From an uncultured Pelagibacteraceae bacterium (GTDB lineage: Bacteria > Pseudomonadota > Alphaproteobacteria > Pelagibacterales > Pelagibacteraceae): DNA of 64,000 nt. The notes under the pieces were generated by a model. That model was not told where the DNA came from, searched no databases, and saw nothing but the letters and a program-made list of their open reading frames with translations. Position 1 is the stretch's first letter, and each line of letters begins with the position of its first letter. The stretch lies in assembly GCA_902603555.1 (NCBI GenBank), contig CACKVD010000002.1:36282-100281 (forward strand). The letters run 5' to 3'. Below, in pieces: positions 8,038-16,098 of this stretch. A program made the position numbers and the translations under genes.

Positions 8038-9495
8038 GTGAGTCAACAAAAGTCAAAAAAAACTCTAATTAATTGGGATTTGGTCTCTGTAAATCCCAAC
8101 GATAAAAATTGGGACTGGAAAGATTTATTTTGTTTTTGGGGCATAAATATTCAAAGCATTATAGGATTTTCACTTATTGCGTCTCTATATTTTATATATG
8201 ATTTAAATTCATTTGTTGTTTTTTTTGGAACGTTATTGGGTTCACTACTAGTATATTTTTTTTCAAATTTAATTGGTAAACCATCACAAAATTATGGTTT
8301 ACCCTTTGTAGTTTTGTTGAGATCGTCTTTAGGTTTCAATGGATCAAAATTATTTGGTTTATTCAGATGTTTAGTAGGAATTTTTATGTTTGGTATTCAA
8401 ACATACTTTCTATCAAAAGCAGTTGTCTATTTAATAAGAATAGGAATTTTTTCATATAATTCTGAATTCCTTGATCAAGATATTTTTTTAACTTTTTTTT
8501 TAGGTTTAAACATTATTGATTGGTTTTCAATTACACTTGTAATTTTTGTTCAAGGTTTTTTATTTAGTGCTGGAATGATTTTAAATAAAAAATTAATAAA
8601 GTTTTCTGCCATTGCAGTTTATTTAGGAATGACTGTTTTCTTTTTTTCAATTTTATTAAGTGACGTAAAATTTACATCAAATGCATTTATAAAATCTTTT
8701 GATTATAGTAATTTTGTTGATAAGAATAATATTGCACCTTTAATTACTGTAACAGGTACAATTTTTGCATACTTTTCAATTATAATTTTAAGTTTTGGTG
8801 ATTTTTCTCGTTACGTTAAAAATGAGAATGAACTTAAAAAAGGAAATTTAAGTTTAATATTAAACTTGTTTATTTTCTCATTTTTTACATTATTTATTGT
8901 TACTGGAGCAGATGCTTTTTTAAAACAAGATCCTGAAAATTTGAATAGAATACTCACAAATCCTTCAGATATAATTGGAAAATTAGATAATTTACTAATT
9001 ACAAATTTAGTTTTGATTTTTATAATTATTGCCTCAGCATCAACAAATTTGATTGCAAACTTTATACCATCACAATATTCATTAATTAACCTTTCTCCTT
9101 CATCACTTACTTTGAAAAGTTCTAGTTTTATAATTGTACTGATGGGTTTTTTAGTAGGAATTTTTTGGTTAACCTACTTAAGTCAAATTGGAATTTTATC
9201 TTTTATAGATACTTTTAGTGCATTATTTGGTCCAATATTTGGAATTATGATTTCAGATTTTTATTTAATAAGAAACAAGAATTTAATAAATAAAGATATT
9301 TATTCGTTAGAAAGTAATGGAGAATATTTTTATTCTGGAGGGTGGCATATTAAAGGAGTTTATTCTTTAATTTTAGGTTTTATTTTTTCAGCATCAACTA
9401 TTTGGAATTCAAATTTAATGTTTCTACATTCATATTCATGGATAATAGGTGCATTTGTTGCTGGATTTACATATTATTTATTAGCAAAAAAATAA
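8038..9495 (+). CDS. NCS1 family nucleobase/cation symporter-like permease
   Basis: A 485-residue membrane protein with about 12 helices. WDWKDLFCFWGINIQSIIGFSL near the start and YGLPFVVLLRSSLGFNGSKLF around residue 85 match NCS1 transporters for cytosine, uracil, allantoin, hydantoin or thiamine. FIPSQYSLINL and GPIFGIMISDFYLIRNK in the second half also fit. The start is GTG; an in-frame TAA sits immediately upstream, so no longer form is possible. Substrate is unknown; no deaminase, amidohydrolase or hydantoinase lies beside it. It is co-directional with the TRAP genes and with the SDR that follows after four bases. Confidence 0.85.
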   Translation: MSQQKSKKTLINWDLVSVNPNDKNWDWKDLFCFWGINIQSIIGFSLIASLYFIYDLNSFVVFFGTLLGSLLVYFFSNLIGKPSQNYGLPFVVLLRSSLGFNGSKLFGLFRCLVGIFMFGIQTYFLSKAVVYLIRIGIFSYNSEFLDQDIFLTFFLGLNIIDWFSITLVIFVQGFLFSAGMILNKKLIKFSAIAVYLGMTVFFFSILLSDVKFTSNAFIKSFDYSNFVDKNNIAPLITVTGTIFAYFSIIILSFGDFSRYVKNENELKKGNLSLILNLFIFSFFTLFIVTGADAFLKQDPENLNRILTNPSDIIGKLDNLLITNLVLIFIIIASASTNLIANFIPSQYSLINLSPSSLTLKSSSFIIVLMGFLVGIFWLTYLSQIGILSFIDTFSALFGPIFGIMISDFYLIRNKNLINKDIYSLESNGEYFYSGGWHIKGVYSLILGFIFSASTIWNSNLMFLHSYSWIIGAFVAGFTYYLLAKK

Positions 9496-9499
9496 AAAA

Positions 9500-10252
9500 A
9501 TGGAAAAAATTAACTTTGATTTTAAAAATAGAACTGCTCTTGTTACTGGTGGAGCCCAAGGATTTGGTCTAGATATTGCTAAACGTTTTTTAAATTCAGG
9601 TGCAAAGGTAATAATTTGGGACATAGATCCTAAAATGACAGAAAAAGCTAAGAGAGATTTAGATAACGCGAATTTAAGCTCAAATATTGTAGATATATCT
9701 AATTATAAAGAAGTTGAAAATTGCATAAAAGAAATAACAAAAAAAACAAATATTGATATTTTAATCAACAATGCTGGAATAACAGGTCCTACAGCATCAT
9801 TATGGGAATATGATGTGGAGATGTGGAAAAAAGTTGTTGATATTAACATAATGGGAACTTTCAACTGTTGCAGAACAATAGTGCCCAATATGATTAAAAA
9901 TAACTACGGTAGAATTGTAAATGTTGCTTCAGTTGCTGGAAAAGACGGCAATGCTAATGCAAGTGCATATAGTGTTGGAAAAGCAGGAGCTATAGGTCTC
10001 ACGAAATCTCTAGGTAAAGAACTTGCTGACAAAAATATAGCAGTTAATGCAATCACACCTGCAGGTGCTAATACTCGAATTTTGGACCAAATGACTAAAG
10101 AACATGTCCAAAGAATGCTTTCCAAGGTACCAAGAGGCAGATTTTTAGAGGTTGAAGAATTCACATCCTTAGTCTGTTGGCTTTCCTCAGAGGAGAATAC
10201 TTTTTCAACTGCAGCTGTATTTGATATAAGTGGTGGTCGTTCGACTTATTAA
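9500..10252 (+). CDS. SDR family oxidoreductase (FabG-like)
   Basis: A 250-residue classical short-chain dehydrogenase. It has TGGAQGFGLDIA for nucleotide binding (about 16-27), an acidic WDID after the second strand suggesting NAD preference, NNAGITG, the catalytic ASVAG and YSVGKAGAIGLTKSLGKEL, and a C-terminal SGGRSTY. It is the last plus-strand gene of the transporter cluster, four bases after the NCS1 permease, and probably reduces or oxidises an intermediate derived from an imported compound. General FabG-type chain reduction is less likely given its location away from fatty-acid genes. Its stop codon overlaps that of a small minus-strand gene. Confidence 0.85.
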   Translation: MEKINFDFKNRTALVTGGAQGFGLDIAKRFLNSGAKVIIWDIDPKMTEKAKRDLDNANLSSNIVDISNYKEVENCIKEITKKTNIDILINNAGITGPTASLWEYDVEMWKKVVDINIMGTFNCCRTIVPNMIKNNYGRIVNVASVAGKDGNANASAYSVGKAGAIGLTKSLGKELADKNIAVNAITPAGANTRILDQMTKEHVQRMLSKVPRGRFLEVEEFTSLVCWLSSEENTFSTAAVFDISGGRSTY

Positions 10253-10386
10253 CTTCGAGGCTTCTGCTCAACCATTTTAATATTATTAACTTTAGCTCTA
10301 CTAAACTTGACATCTTTAGACATAATGGGAGCAAAAATCATTATTGACCAGTAAATAAGTAGTATAAAAATGGATATTGTCTTCAT
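10249..10386 (-). CDS. Small single-pass membrane or secreted protein, 45 aa, unknown
   Basis: Not in the ORF track because of length. Reading the minus strand gives MKTISIFILLIYWSIMIFAP then a short basic tail ending QKPRS. The N-terminus is a strong hydrophobic helix after a single lysine, followed by a hydrophilic 23-residue tail, so it is either a small inner-membrane protein with N-in topology or a secreted peptide. It converges on the SDR gene, the stop codons overlapping by two bases. The open frame fills most of the otherwise empty 220-base gap, which favours a real gene. No function is recognised. Confidence 0.55.
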   Translation of the reverse strand: MKTISIFILLIYWSIMIFAPIMSKDVKFSRAKVNNIKMVEQKPRS

Positions 10387-10472
10387 ATTATTGATATAGA
10401 ACTAAAAGTTGAATTTTGAATGTTTAAATTTTGTCAAAATAATGTATTAACAAATTTTTTTAAAAAATATTT

Positions 10473-11123
10473 ATGAAACTTGTATTAAAAACTTTAATAA
10501 CTTTACTTATAGTTGCCACTACCTCTTTAGCAGATGAAATAAAGGTATTTGATTTTACTGAGACTGAGTTTTCTAATTTAGAGGTAAGAAAGGTGAGGGG
10601 GGCAGATAATAAAACTAATTATACTGTAGGAATCAATGAAAATGGTTCATTTTTAAAATCTGTTGCTGATAACGCCGCCTCAGGTCTAGGTAAAGAAATC
10701 AAAATTGACTTAAACAAGACACCTTTCATAAATATTACATGGAAAGTTGAGAAAGATTTGTCTGGCATAAAAGAAAATACAAAAAAAGGACACGATTATG
10801 CGGCAAGAGTTTTCGTGATAAAAAAGACAGGAGCTACACCTTTATCAAATAGAGCAATTAATTATGTTTTTTCAAGTAATAACGATATCGGGTTAAATTG
10901 GCCAAGCCCATATACAAAAAAATCGATAGACTATGTGTTATCAACGACAAAAGAAAACTTAAATGAGTGGGTAACAGTGAAAGCAAATGTAAAAGATGAT
11001 TTTAAGAGATTTCACAATTTAGATGTAAATGAATTAGATGGATTGGCTATTATGTCGGATACTGATAATTCAAAAATGAAATCCATCGCTTATTTCCAGA
11101 ATATTTATTTTTCTACAGAATAA
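10473..11123 (+). CDS. DUF3047 family periplasmic protein
   Basis: A 216-residue protein with a signal peptide cut near TSLA-DE (about residue 20). The rest matches the DUF3047 pattern: SGLGKEIKIDLNKTPFINITWKV, KKGHDYAARVFVIKK, INYVFSSNN, and the late AIMSDTDNSKMKSIAYFQNIYF. The family is widespread in proteobacteria and has a beta-sandwich character, possibly carbohydrate binding, but no biochemical role is established. It stands alone between a convergent small gene and the ybgC-like thioesterase, which begins 23 bases later. Confidence 0.8.
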   Translation: MKLVLKTLITLLIVATTSLADEIKVFDFTETEFSNLEVRKVRGADNKTNYTVGINENGSFLKSVADNAASGLGKEIKIDLNKTPFINITWKVEKDLSGIKENTKKGHDYAARVFVIKKTGATPLSNRAINYVFSSNNDIGLNWPSPYTKKSIDYVLSTTKENLNEWVTVKANVKDDFKRFHNLDVNELDGLAIMSDTDNSKMKSIAYFQNIYFSTE

Positions 11124-11146
11124 TAATAATTTGATATACTTTTTTT

Positions 11147-11569
11147 ATGCATGAAAATTTCTTTCATAAATTGAAAGTTTATTATGAAGATACTGACTCT
11201 GGTGGAGTAGTTTATTATGCAAATTATTTGAAATTTTTAGAGAGAGCAAGAACTGAAGCTTTGTTTTCAATTGGATATAGTAACAAAAAAATTAAAGATA
11301 ATTTTAAGTCTTTAATTATAGTTAAAGCTTGTAATATTGAATATAAAAAATCTGCTCATTTAGAGGACAAATTAACTGTAAGATCTTTTGTTAAATCTAT
11401 TACAAAAACATCTTTTTTCATGAATCAAATAATTACAAAAGCTGACGATATAATTGTTGAAGCCCAAGTTCATTTAGTTTTTGTTAATACTGATGGAAAG
11501 CCAGTTAAAATTCCGGATGAAATTTATTCTAAATTTAAACCTTATTTTTGTGACACTATTAAAACTTAG
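11147..11569 (+). CDS. ybgC: YbgC family acyl-CoA thioesterase
   Basis: A 140-residue hotdog-fold thioesterase. VYYEDTDSGGVVYYANYLKFLERARTE at residues 11-37 is the YbgC/FadM signature; Asp17 is equivalent to the catalytic Asp18 of the E. coli enzyme. It hydrolyses short- or medium-chain acyl-CoA and in many proteobacteria precedes tolQRAB, but no tol-pal genes are next to it here. The start lies a few bases after a T-rich run. Its 3' end overlaps the convergent uracil-DNA glycosylase gene by 11 bases. Confidence 0.88.
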   Translation: MHENFFHKLKVYYEDTDSGGVVYYANYLKFLERARTEALFSIGYSNKKIKDNFKSLIIVKACNIEYKKSAHLEDKLTVRSFVKSITKTSFFMNQIITKADDIIVEAQVHLVFVNTDGKPVKIPDEIYSKFKPYFCDTIKT

Positions 11570-12239
11570 CAATTTTTTTTGCTTTACGAAATAATTGATT
11601 AATCATTGAGGAAGTTACAACTTTAGTATTAACATTTCGAGGGCTTGGGTGATAACAAGCTATCAATATTCTACCATCTGGTAATAAATATTTTTTATTA
11701 TGTTTAAAATAAATTTTTTGATTAATTTTAAATCTTTTTTTATATATTTTAAGACAATTATCAAAAGCAACTTTTCCAAGGGTTACAATAACTTTTAAAT
11801 CTTTTAAATAATCAAGCTCTTTAACAAAATAACTTGAACATGATGTAAGTTCATTTTTCATGGGTTTATCACCTGGTGGTACACATTTTAATATATTAGT
11901 TATATATGTAGATTTTAATATTAAACCATCTTTGATATTATTAGAAAAATTTTGATTAGCTATTTTAACTGAATAAAGACTTTTAAATAAAAAATCACCA
12001 GATTTATCTCCTGTAAATGCCCTTCCTGTTCTAGTGCCTCCATGAGTTGCAGGAGCTAAACCAATAATCATAAGTCTAGCATTTGTATCACCGAATCCAG
12101 TGACTGGTTTTCCCCAATATTTTTCATTTATATTTTGTTTCCTTTTTTCAATTGAAATTTTTTTTATAAAATTAGTTAATCGGGGACATTTTTTACAATT
12201 AACTATTGTTTTATTCAATTTTTTAAATTTAATATTCAT
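11559..12239 (-). CDS. Uracil-DNA glycosylase, family 5-like (Fe-S type)
   Basis: A 226-residue protein. Cys15 and Cys18 (CKKC) plus two later cysteines (in LKCVPPGDKP and SCSSYF) provide the four [4Fe-4S] ligands of family 4/5 glycosylases. GLAPATHGGTRTGRAFTGD is the active-site loop of the family-5 type (no catalytic Asp/Glu as in family 4), and CYHPSPRNVNT is the second conserved motif, containing HPS. It removes uracil and possibly other deaminated bases from DNA, a relevant task in an AT-biased genome. Its start codon is two bases from the divergent histidine-phosphatase start, leaving no room for separate promoters. Confidence 0.88.
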   Translation of the reverse strand: MNIKFKKLNKTIVNCKKCPRLTNFIKKISIEKRKQNINEKYWGKPVTGFGDTNARLMIIGLAPATHGGTRTGRAFTGDKSGDFLFKSLYSVKIANQNFSNNIKDGLILKSTYITNILKCVPPGDKPMKNELTSCSSYFVKELDYLKDLKVIVTLGKVAFDNCLKIYKKRFKINQKIYFKHNKKYLLPDGRILIACYHPSPRNVNTKVVTSSMINQLFRKAKKIAKF

Positions 12240-12241
12240 TA

Positions 12242-12799
12242 ATGAGATTATTAAACTTTATTTTAATTATATTTTTAATTTTAACAAATGGAATTAAAGC
12301 AGATACAGAATTTCAAGTTTTAAAAAATCTCAAAAATGGTGGTAATTTAATTTTTATAAGGCATGCTTATGCGCCTGGCGGAGGAGATCCAGATAATTTT
12401 GATATCAATGATTGCTCAACACAAAGAAATTTAAGTGTAGAAGGCAGAGAACAAGCCAAAAATATTGGAGATTATTTTAAAACAAATCTAATCCCAATCG
12501 ATAAAGTTATATCAAGTGAGTGGTGCAGATGTAAAGAAACTGCAGAGATAGCATTTGAAAAATTTGAAACAAACAACTTTCTCAATTCATTCTTTAGTGA
12601 AAAATTTTCAAAAAATAGAACAAAGCAAATTAAAAATCTTAAAAAATATATAAATGAATGGGATGGTAAAAAGAATTTGGTTTTTGTTACACATTATGTG
12701 GTAATTTCTGAAGCACTAAATTATGCTCCTAGTTCTGGAGAAATCGTAATTTCTAATATAAGATTAAAAAAAATAGGCAATATAGAAACAGAATATTAA
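12242..12799 (+). CDS. Exported histidine phosphatase family protein
   Basis: A 185-residue protein with a signal peptide (MRLLNFILIIFLILTNGIKA, residues 1-20). The phosphohistidine motif LIFIRHAYAPGGGDPDNF gives Arg40-His41; NLSVEGREQAKNIG and SEWCRCKETA are typical of histidine phosphatases, and VFVTHYVVIS supplies the second histidine. A periplasmic phosphatase acting on an unknown phosphorylated compound is the best guess; the periplasmic site could mean phosphate scavenging. The start lies two bases from the divergent UDG gene. Confidence 0.82.
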   Translation: MRLLNFILIIFLILTNGIKADTEFQVLKNLKNGGNLIFIRHAYAPGGGDPDNFDINDCSTQRNLSVEGREQAKNIGDYFKTNLIPIDKVISSEWCRCKETAEIAFEKFETNNFLNSFFSEKFSKNRTKQIKNLKKYINEWDGKKNLVFVTHYVVISEALNYAPSSGEIVISNIRLKKIGNIETEY

Positions 12800-12804
12800 A
12801 GATT

Positions 12805-12930
12805 ATGTCATCAAAGAGAGCAATGAAACAAGCGCAAAAACAAGCTTACGCCAAGCATAGGAGTAATATTACTAACAGTCAATTTGGAACAAGGAAAAGA
12901 AACTTTAAAAAAAATAAAAAAAAAAATTAA
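12805..12930 (+). CDS. Very small basic protein, 41 aa, unknown
   Basis: Too short for the ORF track. The frame encodes MSSKRAMKQAQKQAYAKHRS and a tail rich in lysine and asparagine. The composition (many K, R, Q, no acidic residues) suggests RNA, ribosome or DNA contact. It starts five bases after the histidine phosphatase stop and its own stop overlaps that of the convergent minus-strand gene, so the frame exactly fills the gap. No ribosomal-protein motif is recognised. The poly-A end could inflate the basic look, so the call is tentative. Confidence 0.5.
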   Translation: MSSKRAMKQAQKQAYAKHRSNITNSQFGTRKRNFKKNKKKN

Positions 12931-13349
12931 CTTTCTTCTTTAAACTTTTCTATCTTTTTACATGTTGATATTTTTGAAATACCCTCCTCATCATTAAGTA
13001 CTGTTTTCATAAATATTTCTTGTTTTCCTTTCTCAAAAAAAATTTGAGTATAAAATTGAGGATAACCATGTTTGTGAGTAAAAATTTTTCCATCTTCTTC
13101 ATAAATATTTCTCACGTATGAATTAGACTTTTTAACACTTAAATCTGTTATTCTATATTTTTGATACGTTTTTTCTTTATAAACGTAGTTTCTAGTCATC
13201 ATTAATTCATTAAGATTTAGAATGTACTCATTCTTTAAAAATTCATCTTGTTTGTCATCACAGGCACTCATAATGATTATTTCTGAATTTGAATTCTGAA
13301 AAGGCAAAATTATAAAAAAAAGAAAAACTAGGTATCTAATTTTTTTCAT
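12927..13349 (-). CDS. Exported protein of unknown function, 140 aa
   Basis: The ORF track begins at a TTG four codons earlier; the ATG at 13349 gives MKKIRYLVFLFFIILPFQNSNS, a standard signal peptide, and is preferred. The mature part is about 120 residues, with one cysteine near the new N-terminus (MSACDD) and one near the C-terminus (STCKK) that could form a disulfide. The middle is rich in Tyr, Lys and charged residues with a beta-strand rhythm. I recognise no family. It is the last gene of a three-gene minus-strand operon (DUF1289 - 57-aa membrane protein - this), its start overlapping the preceding gene by 14 bases. Confidence 0.65.
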   Translation of the reverse strand: MKKIRYLVFLFFIILPFQNSNSEIIIMSACDDKQDEFLKNEYILNLNELMMTRNYVYKEKTYQKYRITDLSVKKSNSYVRNIYEEDGKIFTHKHGYPQFYTQIFFEKGKQEIFMKTVLNDEEGISKISTCKKIEKFKEES

Positions 13350-13509
13350 TCTTCTCAGCAAAAAATATTCCTATCAAAAGAAGAGCTGTCCAACCCAACC
13401 CTAAAAGACCCTTTAAAATACTTGTGTCTGCACTCCAGATTTTAAGAACTACAGCTCCAAAAATAAGTCCTATAATGTAGATAATTATTACAATTGAAGT
13501 TTTACTCAT
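13336..13509 (-). CDS. Small two-helix membrane protein, 57 aa, unknown
   Basis: Missed by the ORF track. The minus strand encodes MSKTSIVIIIYIIGLIFGAVVL, a short loop KIWSADTSILKG, a second helix LLGLGWTALLLIGIFF and a charged AEKNEKN tail. The two-helix hairpin layout is well formed. Its ATG lies inside the end of the DUF1289 gene (ATGAGTAA, an 8-base overlap) and its end overlaps the next gene, strong positional evidence for translation. No family is recognised. Confidence 0.68.
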   Translation of the reverse strand: MSKTSIVIIIYIIGLIFGAVVLKIWSADTSILKGLLGLGWTALLLIGIFFAEKNEKN

Positions 13510-13753
13510 TTTTCAAATTTTTTTTAAATAAAGAAATACCATTTTCAATTTTATATGTATAGGACTCTTCAAAACTTTTTAATTGCCAACCTGTTAACCT
13601 CTTTTTAATAATCTTAAGGTTTTCTTCTTTCCATTCACTAGTTGTATCTTCAATTTTCCAAATTCTTTTTTCCTCATTGCTTCTGCCACAACCGTAGCAA
13701 TAACCTGTGCTAGGATCAGTTTTGCAGATACTTATACAAGGTGAAATAATCAT
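13502..13753 (-). CDS. DUF1289 family cysteine-rich protein
   Basis: An 83-residue protein whose N-terminus SPCISICKTDPSTGYCYGCGR carries the four spaced cysteines of DUF1289, followed by the conserved short basic segment EEKRIWKI and the tryptophan-containing end. The cysteine pattern suggests a small zinc or Fe-S site. The function is not established, although the family often sits near respiratory or iron-sulfur genes. It heads a three-gene operon with overlapping starts. The preceding 87 bases carry the promoter of the divergent tRNA-Leu. Confidence 0.8.
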   Translation of the reverse strand: MIISPCISICKTDPSTGYCYGCGRSNEEKRIWKIEDTTSEWKEENLKIIKKRLTGWQLKSFEESYTYKIENGISLFKKNLKNE

Positions 13754-13798
13754 TTTATTATTATAAGGGAAATTTAATATAATTTACAATAATTGTCG

Positions 13799-13827
13799 TT
13801 GGACAAATAGTTTCAATCATATATAAA
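13799..13827 (+). promoter_or_regulatory. Candidate sigma-70 promoter of tRNA-Leu (and tig)
   Basis: TTGGAC and TATAAA are separated by 17 bases, a near-ideal spacing, and the expected start point lies a few bases before the tRNA. The -10 box matches consensus at five of six positions; the -35 is weaker. Transcripts could continue into tig, which starts 10 bases after the tRNA. Confidence 0.5.
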
Positions 13828-13840
13828 ACTCTAAATTTGT

Positions 13841-13925
13841 GGGGCGATGGCGGAATTGGTAGACGCGTCGGTCTTAGGAACCGATAGAGCAATCTGTGAA
13901 GGTTCGAGTCCTTTTCGCCCTACCA
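13841..13925 (+). tRNA. tRNA-Leu (anticodon UAG)
   Basis: A class II tRNA with encoded CCA. The acceptor strands GGGGCGA and TCGCCCT pair over seven positions with a terminal G-U. The anticodon stem TCGGT/ACCGA holds the loop CTTAGGA, giving anticodon TAG, which reads CUA leucine codons. A long variable arm and the T-loop GGTTCGAGTCC follow. It precedes tig directly and may be cut out of a joint transcript. Confidence 0.95.
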
Positions 13926-13935
13926 TTTAAATTTT

Positions 13936-15366
13936 ATGAAAGTTACAATAGAAAATAAAAAAGGTTTAAACAAAGATCTTAAGATATTCATAGATAAAAA
14001 AACTATGAATACTTATATAGATGAAAAATATGAGGAAATTAAGGGAACTATAAATTTGAAAGGCTTTAGACCAGGAAAAGTTCCGAGAGAAATATTGAAA
14101 AGGCAATTTGGAAAAGCAGTTTATAATGAAGTTTTAGATAAAGTGTTAAAAGAAACATCTACAAAAGCTTTAGAAGAAAATAAAATTAAACCTGCTGGTC
14201 AGCCAAAATTAGATCTTAAAACTTATGGAGAAGATAAGGATTTAGAATATGTCTTATCTGTAACAGAATTACCCAAAGTAGAAATTAAATCTATAGAAAA
14301 TTTAAAATTTGATGAATATACAGTTAAGATCGATGGAAAAGAAACTGACAAAAGAATTAAAGAAATAGCAAAAAACCAACCAAGTTTTAAAGATGCTAAA
14401 GACGCTAAAGCTAAAGAAGGCGACTTAGTAACATTTGATTATACAGCAACTGTTGATGAAAAACCTTTCAAAGGAAGTGAGGGCAAGAATACTCAGTTAA
14501 CATTAGGTAAAGATTTATTCTTAAAAGGTTTTGATAAACAGTTAGTTGGAGTTAAAAATGGTGATGAAAAAGTAGTAGAAGCTACCTTACCAGAAAATTT
14601 TCCAGAAAAAAATTTAATTAATAAAAAAGCAAAATTTAATTGTAAAGTTTTATCAATCAAAATTCCTGAAGAAACTAAAGTTGATGATGATTTTGCAAAA
14701 AATTTAGGTGCCAAAGATTTACAAGATCTTAAATTATTGATTACGAAACAAATTAATGATGAATATAAAAACTCTCTTGATAGACTATCTAAAAATCAAA
14801 TTTTAAAAGAAATTGAAAATTTTAAAGTAAGTGAAATTCCAGAAAATTTAATGGAAGAAGAAATCAAAGTTCTCTCACAAGGCATGTCAGAGGAAGATAT
14901 AAAAAAAAGTAGAAAAAATTTTGAAGAGATAGCAAAAAAAAGAATTAAAGTTGGTTTAATTTTAAATGAATTTGGTGAAAAAAATCAAGTAAAAGTTACA
15001 GAACAGGAATTACAATCTGAAATTCAGAAACAAATTAGAATGATGCCAGGTCAAGAAAAAATGGTTATGGACTTTTATCAAAAGAACCCCTCAGCAGTTG
15101 CAAGTTTAAGAGGCACTGTTTATGAAGATAAAATTATTAACCTTATTAAAGAAAAAGCAAAATCAAATAAAAAAGAAATTACTAAAGATGAAGCTGAAAA
15201 AATTTTAAAACAGTCTCAAAAACAACAACTTGATCAGGAACTCAAAGACCAAAGAAAGCCTGAAAAAAAGGTAGAGTCAAAAAAATCTTCAGCCAACAAA
15301 ACTAAGCCAAAACCTACAAAAACCAAACCATCAATTAAAAAAACAAAAAAAGTTAGCAAAAAGTAA
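13936..15366 (+). CDS. tig: Trigger factor (ribosome-associated chaperone)
   Basis: A 476-residue trigger factor. The ribosome-binding signature GFRPGKVP is at residues 43-50, the FKBP-type prolyl isomerase domain at about 160-245 ([35 protein letters not shown]), and the helical arm domain after it. It binds L23 at the tunnel exit and shields nascent chains. The last 45 residues form a lysine-rich low-complexity tail ([15 protein letters not shown] and on), a tail type often seen in alphaproteobacterial trigger factors. It opens the tig-clpP-clpX-lon folding and proteolysis cluster. Confidence 0.95.
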   Translation: MKVTIENKKGLNKDLKIFIDKKTMNTYIDEKYEEIKGTINLKGFRPGKVPREILKRQFGKAVYNEVLDKVLKETSTKALEENKIKPAGQPKLDLKTYGEDKDLEYVLSVTELPKVEIKSIENLKFDEYTVKIDGKETDKRIKEIAKNQPSFKDAKDAKAKEGDLVTFDYTATVDEKPFKGSEGKNTQLTLGKDLFLKGFDKQLVGVKNGDEKVVEATLPENFPEKNLINKKAKFNCKVLSIKIPEETKVDDDFAKNLGAKDLQDLKLLITKQINDEYKNSLDRLSKNQILKEIENFKVSEIPENLMEEEIKVLSQGMSEEDIKKSRKNFEEIAKKRIKVGLILNEFGEKNQVKVTEQELQSEIQKQIRMMPGQEKMVMDFYQKNPSAVASLRGTVYEDKIINLIKEKAKSNKKEITKDEAEKILKQSQKQQLDQELKDQRKPEKKVESKKSSANKTKPKPTKTKPSIKKTKKVSKK

Positions 15367-15398
15367 TCTCAAGTTGTATAAGTAAAACGAATCAACTT

Positions 15399-16010
15399 AT
15401 GACAAACAAACTATCAGAATTTATGAGCAATCTTGTTCCTATGGTTGTTGAACAATCAAATAAAGGTGAGAGGGCATATGACATTTATTCAAGGCTTTTA
15501 AAAGAAAGAATTATTTTTTTAACTGGCCAAATAAATGACAATGTTGCTTCTCTAGTAACGGCTCAACTTTTATTTTTAGAAGCAGAAGATCCAAAAAAAG
15601 AAATTTATTTATATATTAATAGTCCAGGTGGGTTGGTAACAGCAGGGTTAGGAATTTATGACACTATGCAATATATCAAGCCAGATATTTCTACTTTATG
15701 TATAGGTCAAGCTGCTTCAATGGGTTCTTTCTTGCTTTCAGCTGGAACCAAGGGAAAAAGATTTTCTTTACCAAACTCTAGGATAATGGTTCATCAACCT
15801 TCAGCAGGATTTCAGGGACAAGCAACAGATATAGAAATTCATGCAAATGAAGTTTTGGCTTTAAAAAAAAGATTAAATGAAATTTACTCAAAACATACTG
15901 GCAAGACAGTTGATGAAATTAAGTCAGCTTTGGAAAGAGATAATTTTATGACAGCTGATACAGCAAAATCTTTTGGTCTAATAGATGAAGTAGTAGAGAA
16001 AAGATCTTAA
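15399..16010 (+). CDS. clpP: ATP-dependent Clp protease proteolytic subunit
   Basis: A 203-residue ClpP. Ser107 in GQAASMGS and His132 in IMVHQPSAG are the catalytic pair, with the aspartate of the triad later in the sequence; [12 protein letters not shown] is also conserved. It forms the tetradecameric peptidase chamber that docks to ClpX. The start is 32 bases after tig. The position between tig and clpX is the general proteobacterial arrangement and supports joint control of folding and degradation. Confidence 0.96.
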   Translation: MTNKLSEFMSNLVPMVVEQSNKGERAYDIYSRLLKERIIFLTGQINDNVASLVTAQLLFLEAEDPKKEIYLYINSPGGLVTAGLGIYDTMQYIKPDISTLCIGQAASMGSFLLSAGTKGKRFSLPNSRIMVHQPSAGFQGQATDIEIHANEVLALKKRLNEIYSKHTGKTVDEIKSALERDNFMTADTAKSFGLIDEVVEKRS

Positions 16011-16098
16011 AACACTACATATTGGATTTTAAATATTCTGAACTTGATAAGTATGAGTCATTTATAATAGGATGTGTTAACTGATTCGTTAAAATTTT

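Noticed and set aside
13361-13361. TTG start for the exported 140-residue protein
   Set aside because: The ATG four codons later gives a normal signal peptide start and needs less overlap with the upstream gene.
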